A DNA stretch of 64,000 nt from CALDTK01 sp965215215. GTDB lineage: Bacteria; Bacteroidota; Bacteroidia; Chitinophagales; Saprospiraceae. The notes beneath the pieces were generated by a model, which saw nothing but the letters and a program-made list of their open reading frames with translations, was not told the origin of the DNA and did not search any database. The stretch is taken from the NCBI GenBank assembly GCA_965215215.1, contig OZ244043.1, positions 3,534,001 through 3,598,000 of the forward strand, given 5' to 3'. The position numbers and the translations under genes were made by a program. How positions within the stretch are numbered: position 1 is the first letter of the stretch; each line of letters opens with the position of its first letter. Positions 9,002 to 18,540 of the stretch are shown in pieces.

Positions 9002-10255
9002 ATGAGTGAGTTCGCAAAGATCGCCGCCCTGTGGGAGCGGGTCGATTTACCCGCGGTAGCCAAAGAGTTTGGTTCGCCCGTTTACGTGTACAACACCAGC
9101 GTGATCAAGCATCAGTACGAGCGACTCACGGGCGCTTTCGACGTGCCCCGGCTCGAGCTCCACTACGCCTGCAAAGCGCTCAACAATCTAGAGGTGCTGC
9201 GTTACATCCGCAGTCTCGGAGCCGGGCTCGACTGCGTGAGCCTCAACGAGGTACGGCTCGGGCTGCGGGCGGGTTTTAGCGGAAGCGAGATCCTGTACAC
9301 GCCCAACGGCGTGTCGATGGGTGAGATGGAGGAGGCGATCGCGCTGGGCGTCGGCATCAACGTCGACAACATCTCCCTGCTCGAGCAGCTCGGGCAACGC
9401 CACGCGGGTTTGGAGGTGTGCGTGCGCGTCAATCCGCACATCATGGCGGGGGGCAACAGCAAGATATCGGTCGGCCACATCGACTCGAAGTTCGGCATCA
9501 GCATCTACCAGATGGCGCACGTGCTGCGGATCGTGGAGGCGACCGGGCTACGCGTTATCGGGGTGCACATGCACACGGGCTCCGACATCCTCGATACGGC
9601 CCCCTTCCTGACGGCCGCCGACATCCTACTCGATGTGGCGGCGAAGTTCTCCGACCTCGAGTACATCGACTTCGGTTCGGGCTTCAAGGTGCCCTACCGC
9701 GAGGGCGACGTGTCGACGGACATCGAGTCGATGGGCGAGCTGATGAGCGAGCGCTTCCGTCAGTTTTGCGAGAGTTACGGACGGGAGCTATCCCTCGTTT
9801 TCGAACCGGGCAAGTTTCTGGTGAGTCAGGCCGGTAAATTCCTCGTGGAGGCAAACGTGGTAAAAACCACGCCGAGCACCGTGTTCGTCGGTGTGAATTC
9901 GGGCCTCAACCACCTGATCCGGCCCATGTTTTACGACAGCCACCACCACATCGCGAACGTGAGCTCGCCTTCCGGCAAAACGCGGATCTACACCGTGGTC
10001 GGCTATATCTGTGAGACGGATACGTTCGGTACCAACCGGCAGCTCGCCGAGGTGCGCGAGGGCGATGTGCTGGCCTTCGACAACGCGGGTGCGTACTGCA
10101 TGACGATGGCGAGCAACTACAACTCGCGCGAACGACCCGCCGAGGTGCTCGTTCACGACGGGCGTCCGCACCTGATCCGCCGCCGCGAAACGCTCGAGGA
10201 TCTGCTCGGGGCGCAGGTGGAGGTCGGCTTGTTCGAAGCCGTGGCGGTCCGGTAG
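9002..10255 (+). CDS. lysA: Diaminopimelate decarboxylase
   Basis: 417 residues, the usual length for LysA, a PLP-dependent fold-type III decarboxylase that converts meso-diaminopimelate to L-lysine, the last step of lysine synthesis. The PLP lysine is K58 in HYACKALNN. The barrel carries the HMHTGSDI motif, the phosphate-binding FGSGFKVPY and EPGKFLV strands, and the C-terminal domain has the active-site Cys in GYICETDTFG and the FDNAGAYCMTMASNYN segment. ATG 9002 sits in the short spacer opposite the divergent sigma gene. A copy of the GTTTT-GCGNAAGC motif lies in frame as GFSGSE (residues 91-96). Confidence 0.95.
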   Translation: MSEFAKIAALWERVDLPAVAKEFGSPVYVYNTSVIKHQYERLTGAFDVPRLELHYACKALNNLEVLRYIRSLGAGLDCVSLNEVRLGLRAGFSGSEILYTPNGVSMGEMEEAIALGVGINVDNISLLEQLGQRHAGLEVCVRVNPHIMAGGNSKISVGHIDSKFGISIYQMAHVLRIVEATGLRVIGVHMHTGSDILDTAPFLTAADILLDVAAKFSDLEYIDFGSGFKVPYREGDVSTDIESMGELMSERFRQFCESYGRELSLVFEPGKFLVSQAGKFLVEANVVKTTPSTVFVGVNSGLNHLIRPMFYDSHHHIANVSSPSGKTRIYTVVGYICETDTFGTNRQLAEVREGDVLAFDNAGAYCMTMASNYNSRERPAEVLVHDGRPHLIRRRETLEDLLGAQVEVGLFEAVAVR

Positions 10256-10296
10256 GCGCGTTGGCCGAGCTCGTGCGGCGGGGGTTACCGAGGCGC

Positions 10297-10422
10297 GTTA
10301 GGCGAGCTCCGCTCGTGCGCCGGCCGCCGCGTGGCGCTTTCGAATAGATCACGAACGAGGTCGAAACCACCCCCCCCGCGGACCACGAGCGGAGCTCGCG
10401 TAACGGCCCGCTCGTGGTCCGC
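10297..10422. repeat. GAGCTC-centred palindromic (REP-like) repeats upstream of valS
   Basis: The gap between lysA and valS (10256-10572) holds copies of a roughly 20-base palindromic element built around GAGCTC. One copy is at 10297-10317 (GTTAGGCGAGCTCCGCTCGTG) in shortened form gttaggcgagctccgctc. An inverted copy lies in 10384-10404. The latter sits in a perfect 15-base inverted repeat, 10378-10392 paired with 10408-10422, with a 15-base loop. The same element recurs after valS at 13299-13614. No protein-coding signal is seen in the gap; the valS promoter probably lies after 10422. Confidence 0.7.
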
Positions 10423-10572
10423 CATTCATTGGTGTAAATACCTCCGATTCGACTGTGGGGGTAGTTCGAACTAACCTCCGCCCAACCCACCCATGAATTT
10501 TCGAAGCTCGCCGAGATCGCGAACGGTTTCTCTAACCTTGCGACCTTCGCCCGCTCCCCGCCTTCCGCCCCT

Positions 10573-13281
10573 ATGCCCCTCCCCAAGCACTACGACCCCA
10601 GCACCACCGAACAACGCTGGTACCAGCACTGGCTCGATCGAGACTACTTCCACTCCGAGGTAGACCCCGAGCGCGAGGCCTTCACCATCGTCATCCCGCC
10701 GCCGAACGTAACCGGCGTGCTGCACATGGGCCACCTGCTCAACGGCACGGTGCAGGACATCCTCGTTCGGCACGCCCGCAAGAGCGGCAAGAACGCCTGT
10801 TGGGTCCCCGGTACCGACCACGCCTCCATCGCCACCGAAGCCAAGGTGGTAAAACGGCTCCGCGAGCGGGGGATCAAAAAATCTGATCTGAGCCGCGAAG
10901 AATTCCTCAACGAAGCCTGGGCCTGGAAGGAGGAGTACGGGGACATCATCCTCGAGCAGCTCCAGCGACTGGGCGCGAGCTGCGACTGGGCGCGCACGCG
11001 CTTCACGATGGACGCTTCGCTCAGCGAGGCCGTGACGCGCGTTTTCGTGGACCTGCACCGAAAGGGCAAGCTGTACCGCGGCCTGCGGATGACGAATTGG
11101 GACCCGGAGGCGCAGACGGTGCTCTCGAACGAGGAGGTGATCCACGGCGAGGAGCGCCGACCGCTCTACTACGTCAGCTACCGCGTGGTCGATAGCGATG
11201 AGGCGCTCACGGTGGCCACCGTTCGCCCGGAAACCATCATGGGCGATACCGCCGTGGCCGTAAATCCGGAAGACGAGCGCTATCGGCACCTCGTAGGGAA
11301 GCAGGTCCGGGTACCGCTCACCGATCGCACCGTGGCGATCATCGCCGATGACTACGTCGACCGCGAGTTCGGGACGGGCGCCCTCAAGATCACGCCCGCC
11401 CACGATGTCAACGACTACGAGGTCGGTCAGCGCCACAACCTCGACACCATCGACGTGCTCAACGCCGACGGCACGATCGCCGAGGTGGCCGGGGTGTTCG
11501 TGGGCATGGACCGGGCGAAGGCGCGCAAGGCGGCCGCGAAGCAGCTGGAGGCCGACGGCTTGCTCGTCGAAACCGAGGATTACGATACCAGCATCGGTCG
11601 CTCCGAGCGCACGGGGGCGGTGGTGGAGCCGCGCCTCACGCTGCAGTGGTTCGTGCGCATGGACGAGTTTGCCGCCGAGGCGATGTCGGCGGTGAAGCGG
11701 GACGATAACCCCGCGGGCGCGGTCGAATTTCACCCGCAGCAGTTCTTCAACATGTTCCGCCAGTGGGTCGGGCCGGAGAACGTGCGCGATTGGTGCATCA
11801 GTCGCCAGTTGTGGTGGGGCCACCGCATCCCGGCCTGGTTCGTCGGCGAGGAGGTGTTCGTGGCCGAGACGGTGGAGGGTGCCCTATCGCAGGCGCGGGA
11901 CGCACTCGGCGCACAGATCACCCTCACCGACCTTAAGCAAGACGAAGACGTACTCGACACCTGGTTTTCGAGCTGGCTCTGGCCGATCAGCGTCTTCAAC
12001 GGCTTTGAGACGCAGGCGGAGTTGAAGTACTACTACCCGACCGACGTGCTCGTTACCGCCTGGGACATCATCTACCTCTGGGTGGCGAGGATGATGATGG
12101 CCGGCCTCGAGTTCGGTCCCGAACTACTCGGACCAAATCACCCCGCCCTGCCCTTCAAACACGTGTATTGGACGGGGATGGTCCGCGATGCCCAGCGGCG
12201 CAAGATGTCGAAGTCGCTCGGCAACTCCCCCGACGCCCTCGCGCTGCTCGACAAGTACGGCGCCGACGGCGTGCGTTACGGCCTCCTCAATGCCGCCTCG
12301 GCGGGGGGCGATATCGTCTTCGACGCGCCCATCGATCCGAAGACCAAGCAAGTCCTCAACGAAAGCAAGCTCTGTGAGCAGGGCAAACTCTTCTGCAACA
12401 AGATGTGGAACGCGCTGCGCCTGGTTAAAGGCTGGGAGACCCACGATGCGCCCGTCGGCGAAGTCGAAGCGCTGGCCATCGACTGGATCCGACAGAAGCT
12501 CTCGCTTACGCTAAAACATGTGGAGCGCGACTACGCGAGCTTCCGCCTCAACGACGCGATCGGCCGCCTGTACGGCTTCATCTGGGGGGATTTTTGCTCG
12601 TGGTACCTGGAGATGGTGAAGCCCGACTACGAGCAGCCGATTAGCCTCGCCGTGCGCGAGGCGACGATCGACGTCTTTTCGGATTTGATGAGCGTGCTGC
12701 ACCCCTTTATGCCCTTCGTAACGGAGGAGCTTTGGCACGTTTTGCGGGAGCGGGAGGAAGACGTTTGCGTATCCCCGTTGCCGAAAGCCGGTGCCTTCGA
12801 TGAGGCGGCTATCGAACGCGTGGAGGCCGTGAAGGAGATCGTGAGTCGCGTGCGAGAGCAGCGGAGCGTGAAGGGGCTGAAGGCTCGGGACACCCTAGCG
12901 CTCAACGTCGACGGTCTGGATTCGCCGGTGGAGCAGCGTAAGCCGCTGCAGGCTATGCTGGAGAAGATGGCGTACGTTGATTTTAGAGGTTCTGCTCCTT
13001 TAGCGGAGACTGAGCATGCTGTAAGCATAATCGCCGGCAAGTACAAGTACTTTCTCGCCCTGCCCGCCGGCACCATCGACGTCGACGCAGAGCGCGAGCG
13101 AATCGAGAAAGAACTCGATCACCAGCGTGGCTTCGTTAACGGGATCGAGAAGAAGCTCGGCAATGCACGTTTCGTCGACAATGCACCTGCTAACGTGGTG
13201 GAGATGGAGCGTAAGAAGCTGGCGGATGGGCAGGCGAGGGTAGAGGCGCTCGAGGCGAGTTTGACGGGATTAGCCGTATAA
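10573..13281 (+). CDS. valS: Valyl-tRNA synthetase
   Basis: 902 residues, full length for a class Ia ValRS. The HIGH signature is HMGH (51-54) after PPNVTGVL, and the second ATP-binding signature is the canonical KMSKS at 544-548. Between them is the CP1 editing domain (about 190-340; TVRPETIMGDTAVAVNP, and GTGALKITPAHDVNDYEVG), which deacylates Thr-tRNA(Val). A helical anticodon-binding domain and a C-terminal coiled-coil arm (about 838-900; AERERIEKELDHQRGF, then VVEMERKKLADGQARVEALEA) finish the protein. ATG 10573 follows a pyrimidine-rich leader without an obvious Shine-Dalgarno. It is flanked on both sides by the GAGCTC palindromic repeats. Confidence 0.97.
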   Translation: MPLPKHYDPSTTEQRWYQHWLDRDYFHSEVDPEREAFTIVIPPPNVTGVLHMGHLLNGTVQDILVRHARKSGKNACWVPGTDHASIATEAKVVKRLRERGIKKSDLSREEFLNEAWAWKEEYGDIILEQLQRLGASCDWARTRFTMDASLSEAVTRVFVDLHRKGKLYRGLRMTNWDPEAQTVLSNEEVIHGEERRPLYYVSYRVVDSDEALTVATVRPETIMGDTAVAVNPEDERYRHLVGKQVRVPLTDRTVAIIADDYVDREFGTGALKITPAHDVNDYEVGQRHNLDTIDVLNADGTIAEVAGVFVGMDRAKARKAAAKQLEADGLLVETEDYDTSIGRSERTGAVVEPRLTLQWFVRMDEFAAEAMSAVKRDDNPAGAVEFHPQQFFNMFRQWVGPENVRDWCISRQLWWGHRIPAWFVGEEVFVAETVEGALSQARDALGAQITLTDLKQDEDVLDTWFSSWLWPISVFNGFETQAELKYYYPTDVLVTAWDIIYLWVARMMMAGLEFGPELLGPNHPALPFKHVYWTGMVRDAQRRKMSKSLGNSPDALALLDKYGADGVRYGLLNAASAGGDIVFDAPIDPKTKQVLNESKLCEQGKLFCNKMWNALRLVKGWETHDAPVGEVEALAIDWIRQKLSLTLKHVERDYASFRLNDAIGRLYGFIWGDFCSWYLEMVKPDYEQPISLAVREATIDVFSDLMSVLHPFMPFVTEELWHVLREREEDVCVSPLPKAGAFDEAAIERVEAVKEIVSRVREQRSVKGLKARDTLALNVDGLDSPVEQRKPLQAMLEKMAYVDFRGSAPLAETEHAVSIIAGKYKYFLALPAGTIDVDAERERIEKELDHQRGFVNGIEKKLGNARFVDNAPANVVEMERKKLADGQARVEALEASLTGLAV

Positions 13282-13298
13282 AGCTTACCTCATTGGGC

Positions 13299-13614
13299 GC
13301 GAGCGGGCCGTTCGGCGAGCTCTGCTCGTGGCCCGCGGGGGATTCATCCGATCGAAAATTCGTGCCGGGTCGAAGCTTTACCCCATTCTCCGGCGAACGA
13401 GCGGGCCGTTAGGCGAGCTCCGCTCGTGGCCCGCGGAGAATTCTCCTGACCTAAACTTCGAGCCGGATCGATGCTTTGGGGTCATCCACCGGCGCACGAG
13501 CGGAACTCGCCGAACGCGCCTCGGCTCGTGGGGGATCGTGATGGGAGCTCTCGGCCGGATCGATGCTTTGGGGTCATTCACCGGCGCACGAGCGGAGCTC
13601 GCCGAAGCGCCTCG
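13299..13614. repeat. Cluster of palindromic and direct repeats between valS and an oxidoreductase gene
   Basis: The 333-base gap holds two kinds of repeat. A 40-base unit occurs twice, at 13299-13338 and 13397-13436, with three or four differences; each contains arms GCGGGCC and GGCCCGC around the GAGCTC core, so each can fold into a hairpin. A direct repeat of about 61 bases occurs at 13462-13523 and 13554-13614, beginning gccggatcgatgctttgggg and containing the same core inverted (acgagcggagctcgccgaa). The last copy runs up to the stop of the oxidoreductase gene. The array probably also serves as the bidirectional end of transcription of the converging genes. Confidence 0.75.
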
Positions 13615-15090
13615 CTACGCCCGCCCCGGCAGCTCCCAGCCCTTGCGGTACTCCCGACCCACGAATTGGTTGGCTTCCTCGATATTGGTGATGCGCATGT
13701 TCTCGCCGTCCCAGAGGAGTTTCTTGCGAGCGAAGAAATCGCCTTCGTCGCCATCGCTGCGGAGCATGTAGCTGCGGATGGCGAGGTTGCCCATGAGCAC
13801 GGTCTCGGTCATCGGACCGGCGTAATCGAAGGAGGACGTAAGGCCCTTGTGCTCCTTGCTGTCGAAGCCGGCTTTGCAGGCGTCGACCCAGAGACGCTGG
13901 TGACCATACTCGGGTTCGGTATCGTCCTCTTCGGTAGGACCGAAATCGGTGGTGCCGTCGTTGAGGTACAGCTTGGGCGTGAGCGGACTGCTGTCGTTGA
14001 TGTTGGTGGAGATGATGCCCTTCTCGCCGATGATGAGGACACCGTTCGCGCTCGACGGGCCGCCGATATCGTCGTTCGCGGGGATGACGTCGGGGTGGGA
14101 GGGGCGGATACCGCCGTCGCTCCACGTCATTTCGATGGGCGATTTGCTCTTCTCGGTTTCGTCGAAGTGGAGCGTGATGAAGGAGGACGCCGGGCAGCCT
14201 TTCGGGTTGTAATCGGGCGTCCACATCTGCGAGAACACCGAGCCCACACTGCACTCCGCGTCGGTGGGGTAGCGCAGTCCGAGCGTGCGGAAGGGGATGT
14301 CGATGAGATGGCAACCCACGTCGCCGAGGGCACCGGTGCCGTAGTCCCACCAGCCGCGCCAGCTGAAGGGGTGCATGCCGGGGATGTAGTCGGTCTTCGG
14401 GGCTGGACCGAGCCACAGGTCCCAGTCGAGGCTCTCCGGTTTTTCGCTAGGCTGGGGTGCCGGCATCGGGCCGCCCTGTGGCCAGACGGGGCGATTGGTC
14501 CAAACTTGCACCTTCGAAACCGGGCCGATCGAACCGTCGTCGACCCACTTCTGGACCATTTTGAGTAGGGGGTTCGATCCCCCCTGGTTGCCCATTTGGG
14601 TGACCACCTTCTGCTTGCGGGCCATCTCGGTGAGCATCCGCGCCTCGCGGATGTTGTGCGTCATCGGCTTCTGCACGTACACGTGCTTGCCGAGCGCCAT
14701 CGCGTAGGCGGCGGCGGGGGCGTGCACGTGGTCGGGCGTGGAGATGGTAACGGCGTCGATGTCCTTTTGCTCGTCGAGCATCTTGCGGAAGTCGGCGTAC
14801 TGCTTCGCCTTCGGAAACTTCTCGACGGTGGCCTTGGCCGATCCGGCGAAGTCGACGTCGCACAGCGCGACCACGTTCTCGCGGCCGTCGACCGAGGCGT
14901 TGGCGATGTCGCTCGCGCCTTTGCCGCCGGCGCCGATCGCGGCGAGGTTCAACGTGTCGCTCGGCGCCATAAAGCCGACCCCCCCGAGCACGTGGCGTGG
15001 GACGATCATAAAGCCGGCGGCCGCCGCGGTGGATTGCTTGAGGAAGTTGCGGCGCGTGCGGTCGGCAGCGGCCTTTTTGGAGCTAGACAT
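13615..15090 (-). CDS. Tat-exported Gfo/Idh/MocA family oxidoreductase
   Basis: 491 residues. A twin-arginine signal (RTRRNFLKQS, about 11-20, followed by an Ala-rich hydrophobic segment) predicts folded export with bound NAD(P). The Rossmann domain begins at LNLAAIGAGGKGASD (about 48-62), and the conserved Gfo/Idh/MocA motif is GKHVYVQKPMTHNIREAR (about 133-150), where the EKP/QKP Lys is catalytic in the family. The C-terminal half is the larger dehydrogenase/substrate-binding domain (WWDYGTGALGDVGCHLID). Such secreted members in Bacteroidota usually act on sugars or cyclitols; the substrate is unknown. The sulfatase gene diverges from it, which suggests related use of sulfated glycans. Confidence 0.85.
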   Translation of the reverse strand: MSSSKKAAADRTRRNFLKQSTAAAAGFMIVPRHVLGGVGFMAPSDTLNLAAIGAGGKGASDIANASVDGRENVVALCDVDFAGSAKATVEKFPKAKQYADFRKMLDEQKDIDAVTISTPDHVHAPAAAYAMALGKHVYVQKPMTHNIREARMLTEMARKQKVVTQMGNQGGSNPLLKMVQKWVDDGSIGPVSKVQVWTNRPVWPQGGPMPAPQPSEKPESLDWDLWLGPAPKTDYIPGMHPFSWRGWWDYGTGALGDVGCHLIDIPFRTLGLRYPTDAECSVGSVFSQMWTPDYNPKGCPASSFITLHFDETEKSKSPIEMTWSDGGIRPSHPDVIPANDDIGGPSSANGVLIIGEKGIISTNINDSSPLTPKLYLNDGTTDFGPTEEDDTEPEYGHQRLWVDACKAGFDSKEHKGLTSSFDYAGPMTETVLMGNLAIRSYMLRSDGDEGDFFARKKLLWDGENMRITNIEEANQFVGREYRKGWELPGRA

Positions 15091-15177
15091 AGTGTGATTT
15101 TGGTCAGATCGACGCGGATCAAGTTAGCAGGCCGAAGCAAACCTTGCCAATCGTACGGCACAATCTACCTTCCCCAC

Positions 15178-16767
15178 ATGCGCTTCGCCCTATCCTGTGT
15201 AACTCTCCTTATTTTGTTTTGCGGAAGCGTGCCCGCCCAAGAGGGGGCGGATGAAGTCGGTTCGCCGCGCCGCCCGAACATCCTCTTCATCATGTCCGAC
15301 GATCACGCGCAGCGGGCGATCTCGGCCTACACCGAGGAGCTGATCGAGACGCCGAACCTCGACCGGATCGCGGACGGCGGCATGCTGTTTCGCAACAGCT
15401 TCGTAACGAACTCGATCTGCGCGCCGAGTCGGGCGGCGATTCTCACCAGCAAGTACAGCCACCTGAACGGCAAAATCGACAACCTGAGCGCTTTCGATCC
15501 CGACCAGTGGACCTTCCCCGAGTCCCTGCACGAGGCCGGCTACCGTACCTCCCTGATCGGGAAGCACCACCTCATGGCGATCCCACACGGCTTCGACGAG
15601 TTTCGGGGGCTCGTGGAACAGGGGCAGTACTACAACCCGACGTTCGTGCACAACGGCGATACCCTGGCCCCGGAGCCGGGGTACACCAGCACCCTGATCA
15701 CGGATTACGCGCTCGAGGAGCTGCGGCGCAACGCACAGCGCGAGGAGCCTTTCCTGATGCTCTACTGGCACAAGGCCCCGCACCGCAACTGGATGCCCGA
15801 CACGAGCGATCTGGCCGGACTGCTCGACGCACGCTACCCGGAGCCCGCCAACCTCCGCGACACCTTCGCCGGCCGCCCCGCCGCCGAGCACGCCGACATG
15901 CGGATCGCGGACATGTTCGCGAGTATGGACCTCAAGGTGCTCGAGGCCTACGAGCCGAACGATCCCGGTACCGGCGGCGCCACCTTCTGGCCCGACGGTA
16001 CCCCACGCATGGCGAAGGAGTTCTACGACGAGATCGATCGCCTCGATCCCGCGCAGCGCGCTGCCTGGCAACCGTTTCTCGATAGTGTGGGGGTACAGTG
16101 GCAGCGGGTGAAGGGGACCGACGGGGAGCTGAGCTGGCGCTACCAACGCTACATGCAGGATTACCTGGGCAGCGTGAAAAGTGTGGACGATAACATCGGG
16201 CGGGTGCTCGACTACCTCGAGGAGTCGGGTCTCGCCGAGAACACGATCGTGATTTACACCTCCGACCAGGGCTTCTACCTCGGCGAGCACGGCTGGTACG
16301 ATAAGCGCTTCATGTACGAGGAGAGCCACCGTACCCCGCTCATGATCCGTTACCCCGACGCCGTGGCGCCGGGGATCGAAACGGAGGAGCTCGTGCTCAA
16401 CATCGACCTCGCGCCCACGCTACTCGAATACGCCGGGGTCGCAGTGCCGCCCGAGGCACAGGGGGCGAGCCTGCGCCCGCTACTCGAAGAGCGTACCCCC
16501 GACGATTGGCGCGACGACGTCTACTACCGCTATTACCAGGAGATGAATAGCTTCCACCGCGTGCCGCGCCACGAGGGCATCCGCGACCGACGCTACAAGC
16601 TCATCGAGTTTACCGAGCCCGGCTTCGAGGGCTTCGAGCTGTACGATCTCGCCACCGATCCGGCGGAGATGGACAATCGGATCGACGATCCGACACTCGC
16701 CAAAGAGCGAGAGCGGTTGACGAGGCGTATGGCGGCGCTCAAAACAGAGCTGCTGGTACCGGATTAA
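15178..16767 (+). CDS. Secreted sulfatase
   Basis: 529 residues from ATG 15178; a longer upstream frame exists but runs back into the divergent oxidoreductase, and only this ATG gives a signal peptide (MRFALSCVTLLILFCGSVPA-Q, about 1-20). Type I sulfatase features: metal-binding DD at 41-42 in FIMSDDHAQ; the formylglycine motif C81-A-P-S-R; the KHH segment of SLIGKHHLMAIPHGF; HKAPHRNWMP; and the C-terminal YTSDQGFYLGEHGWYDKRFMYEESHRTPLMIRYP pieces. It hydrolyses sulfate esters, probably on algal or other marine polysaccharides, after Cys81 is converted to formylglycine by a separate enzyme. The signal peptide contains one copy of the dispersed motif (15216-15228). Confidence 0.92.
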   Translation: MRFALSCVTLLILFCGSVPAQEGADEVGSPRRPNILFIMSDDHAQRAISAYTEELIETPNLDRIADGGMLFRNSFVTNSICAPSRAAILTSKYSHLNGKIDNLSAFDPDQWTFPESLHEAGYRTSLIGKHHLMAIPHGFDEFRGLVEQGQYYNPTFVHNGDTLAPEPGYTSTLITDYALEELRRNAQREEPFLMLYWHKAPHRNWMPDTSDLAGLLDARYPEPANLRDTFAGRPAAEHADMRIADMFASMDLKVLEAYEPNDPGTGGATFWPDGTPRMAKEFYDEIDRLDPAQRAAWQPFLDSVGVQWQRVKGTDGELSWRYQRYMQDYLGSVKSVDDNIGRVLDYLEESGLAENTIVIYTSDQGFYLGEHGWYDKRFMYEESHRTPLMIRYPDAVAPGIETEELVLNIDLAPTLLEYAGVAVPPEAQGASLRPLLEERTPDDWRDDVYYRYYQEMNSFHRVPRHEGIRDRRYKLIEFTEPGFEGFELYDLATDPAEMDNRIDDPTLAKERERLTRRMAALKTELLVPD

Positions 16768-16806
16768 CCGATAGGATTAGCGTGGGCGGCGCATCTTTCA
16801 GCAGCT

Positions 16807-18540
16807 ATGAAGTCAATCTTACTCGTACTACTGCTGGCATTCGTGTCGGTTAAGGTTTTCGCTCAGTCGAACCCGTCGACGGCGCTCTCCGCTCTCTTTA
16901 CCGCTATCGAAAGCTTCGAGACCGCGCCCCAGGACAGTCTCTCCCAAGGCGTACACCCCCGTAATCCCTGGGTTTCGGCCGCCGATACGGCCCAGCGACG
17001 ACACGCCGATGCGCTGGCTGTATTCATCGACCGGCTCGATGCCATCGACTCCGCGCAACTCGCGCCGCAGGAGCGGATTAGCCAGGTCGTGATGCGCATC
17101 AAGCTCCGTGACCAAGTCGATCGCGTGCGCTACCGCATGCACCTCATTCCCCTGAGTGCCGAAGGTGGATTCTACAACGGGTTGGCCTTCGCGTTGCCCA
17201 AGCTGCCCTTCGCTACGGTAGAAGACTACGAGCACTACCTCGCCTGGCTGCCGCAGTACGCCGTCAGCTTACGCGAAAACTTGACCTTGCTGCGCACGGG
17301 GGTAGCGGAGGGGATCGTCGCGCCGCAGCCGATCGTAACCAATACACTTGGCCTGCTGGAATCTTGGGCGGTGGACACCGTGGAGGCATCGCCGTTGTAC
17401 GGTCCTTTCGAGGAACTGCCGGCGGGTTTTAGCGAAAGCGAAACCTCGGCACTGCGCTCGCAGGCCCGGGCGGTAATTGGGGAGGCAAACGCTGTCTACG
17501 CCGAGCTGCGCGAGTTTATGGCGGGGGAGTACACGGCGGCCGCGCCCGAGCGACCGGGTGTGAGCTTTTTGCCCGGTGGGCGGGAGTACTACGAGAATCG
17601 CATCCGCCATTACACGACCTTGCCGTTGACGGCGGATTCGGTACACCAGCTCGGCCTGCGGGAGGTCGCGCGAATTCGTGCCGCCATGGATAGCGTTATC
17701 GAGGTGCTGGGGTTCGAAGGTGACTTCGCCGCTTTCCTCGCTTTTTTGCGCAGCGACGAGCGGTTCTTCGCCAACTCACCGCAGGAGCTACTCAACCGGG
17801 CGGCCTGGATCGCGAAGCGGGCCGAGGGGCAGCTGCCGAGGTACTTTAGCACGCTGTACTCCCTGCCCTTTACCGTGGCCCCGGTGCCGGAGAGTATCGA
17901 GCGGACGTACACGACGGGGCGCTACGTGGCCGGTAGTTGGAAGCAGCGGCGTGCCGGGGCGTACTGGGTGAATACGTATGATCTGCCGAGCCGAACGCTC
18001 TACACGTTGCCTGCACTGACGTTGCACGAGGCCGTGCCGGGACACCACTTACAGATTGCGCTCGCGGAGCAGCTCGAAGGGCTTCCCGAGTTTCGGACGG
18101 ACTACTACATCAGCGCCTTCGGGGAGGGGTGGGGGCTGTACAGCGAATACTTAGGCGAGGAGATGGGGATGTACACGACGCCCTACGAGCTGTTCGGGCG
18201 GTACACCTATGAAATGTGGCGCGCGTGCCGGCTCGTAATCGATACCGGTATCCACGGCTTGGGCTGGTCGCGCGAGGAAGCCCTTCGCTACCTAGGAGAG
18301 AACACGGCGCTCTCGCTGCACGAAGTCAAAACGGAGATCGACCGCTACATCGGGTGGCCGGGACAGGCGGTGAGCTATAAGGTGGGGGAGCTGCAGATCA
18401 AACGGTTGCGCGCCTCGGCGGAGGCGGCCCTCGGCGAGCGCTTCGAGATCGGGGCCTTCCACGAGGTGGTGCTCGCGAACGGATCGGTGCCACTCGGGGT
18501 GTTGGCGGCAGAGGTGGAGGCTTGGGTGGCGACCTACTGA
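16807..18540 (+). CDS. Secreted DUF885 family metallopeptidase-like protein
   Basis: 577 residues with a signal peptide (MKSILLVLLLAFVSVKVFAQ, 1-20). The rest matches DUF885, with the hallmark TLHEAVPGHHLQ, in which H407, E408, H413 and H414 are probable zinc ligands or catalytic residues, and the helical FGEGWGLYSEYLGEEMGMY (about 438-456) supplying a further Glu. The family is distantly related to M2/M3-like peptidases and is mostly uncharacterised in bacteria. It begins 39 bases after the sulfatase stop, so the two may be co-transcribed. Its stop overlaps the stop of the converging DUF302 gene by 7 bases. Confidence 0.85.
   Translation: MKSILLVLLLAFVSVKVFAQSNPSTALSALFTAIESFETAPQDSLSQGVHPRNPWVSAADTAQRRHADALAVFIDRLDAIDSAQLAPQERISQVVMRIKLRDQVDRVRYRMHLIPLSAEGGFYNGLAFALPKLPFATVEDYEHYLAWLPQYAVSLRENLTLLRTGVAEGIVAPQPIVTNTLGLLESWAVDTVEASPLYGPFEELPAGFSESETSALRSQARAVIGEANAVYAELREFMAGEYTAAAPERPGVSFLPGGREYYENRIRHYTTLPLTADSVHQLGLREVARIRAAMDSVIEVLGFEGDFAAFLAFLRSDERFFANSPQELLNRAAWIAKRAEGQLPRYFSTLYSLPFTVAPVPESIERTYTTGRYVAGSWKQRRAGAYWVNTYDLPSRTLYTLPALTLHEAVPGHHLQIALAEQLEGLPEFRTDYYISAFGEGWGLYSEYLGEEMGMYTTPYELFGRYTYEMWRACRLVIDTGIHGLGWSREEALRYLGENTALSLHEVKTEIDRYIGWPGQAVSYKVGELQIKRLRASAEAALGERFEIGAFHEVVLANGSVPLGVLAAEVEAWVATY

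Noticed and set aside
10297..13614. CRISPR array around valS
   Set aside because: Repeats are few, palindromic, unevenly spaced and nested, and no cas genes are in the window.
14596..15177. N-terminal extension of the sulfatase frame
   Set aside because: It runs antisense through the oxidoreductase gene, and the signal peptide begins at ATG 15178.
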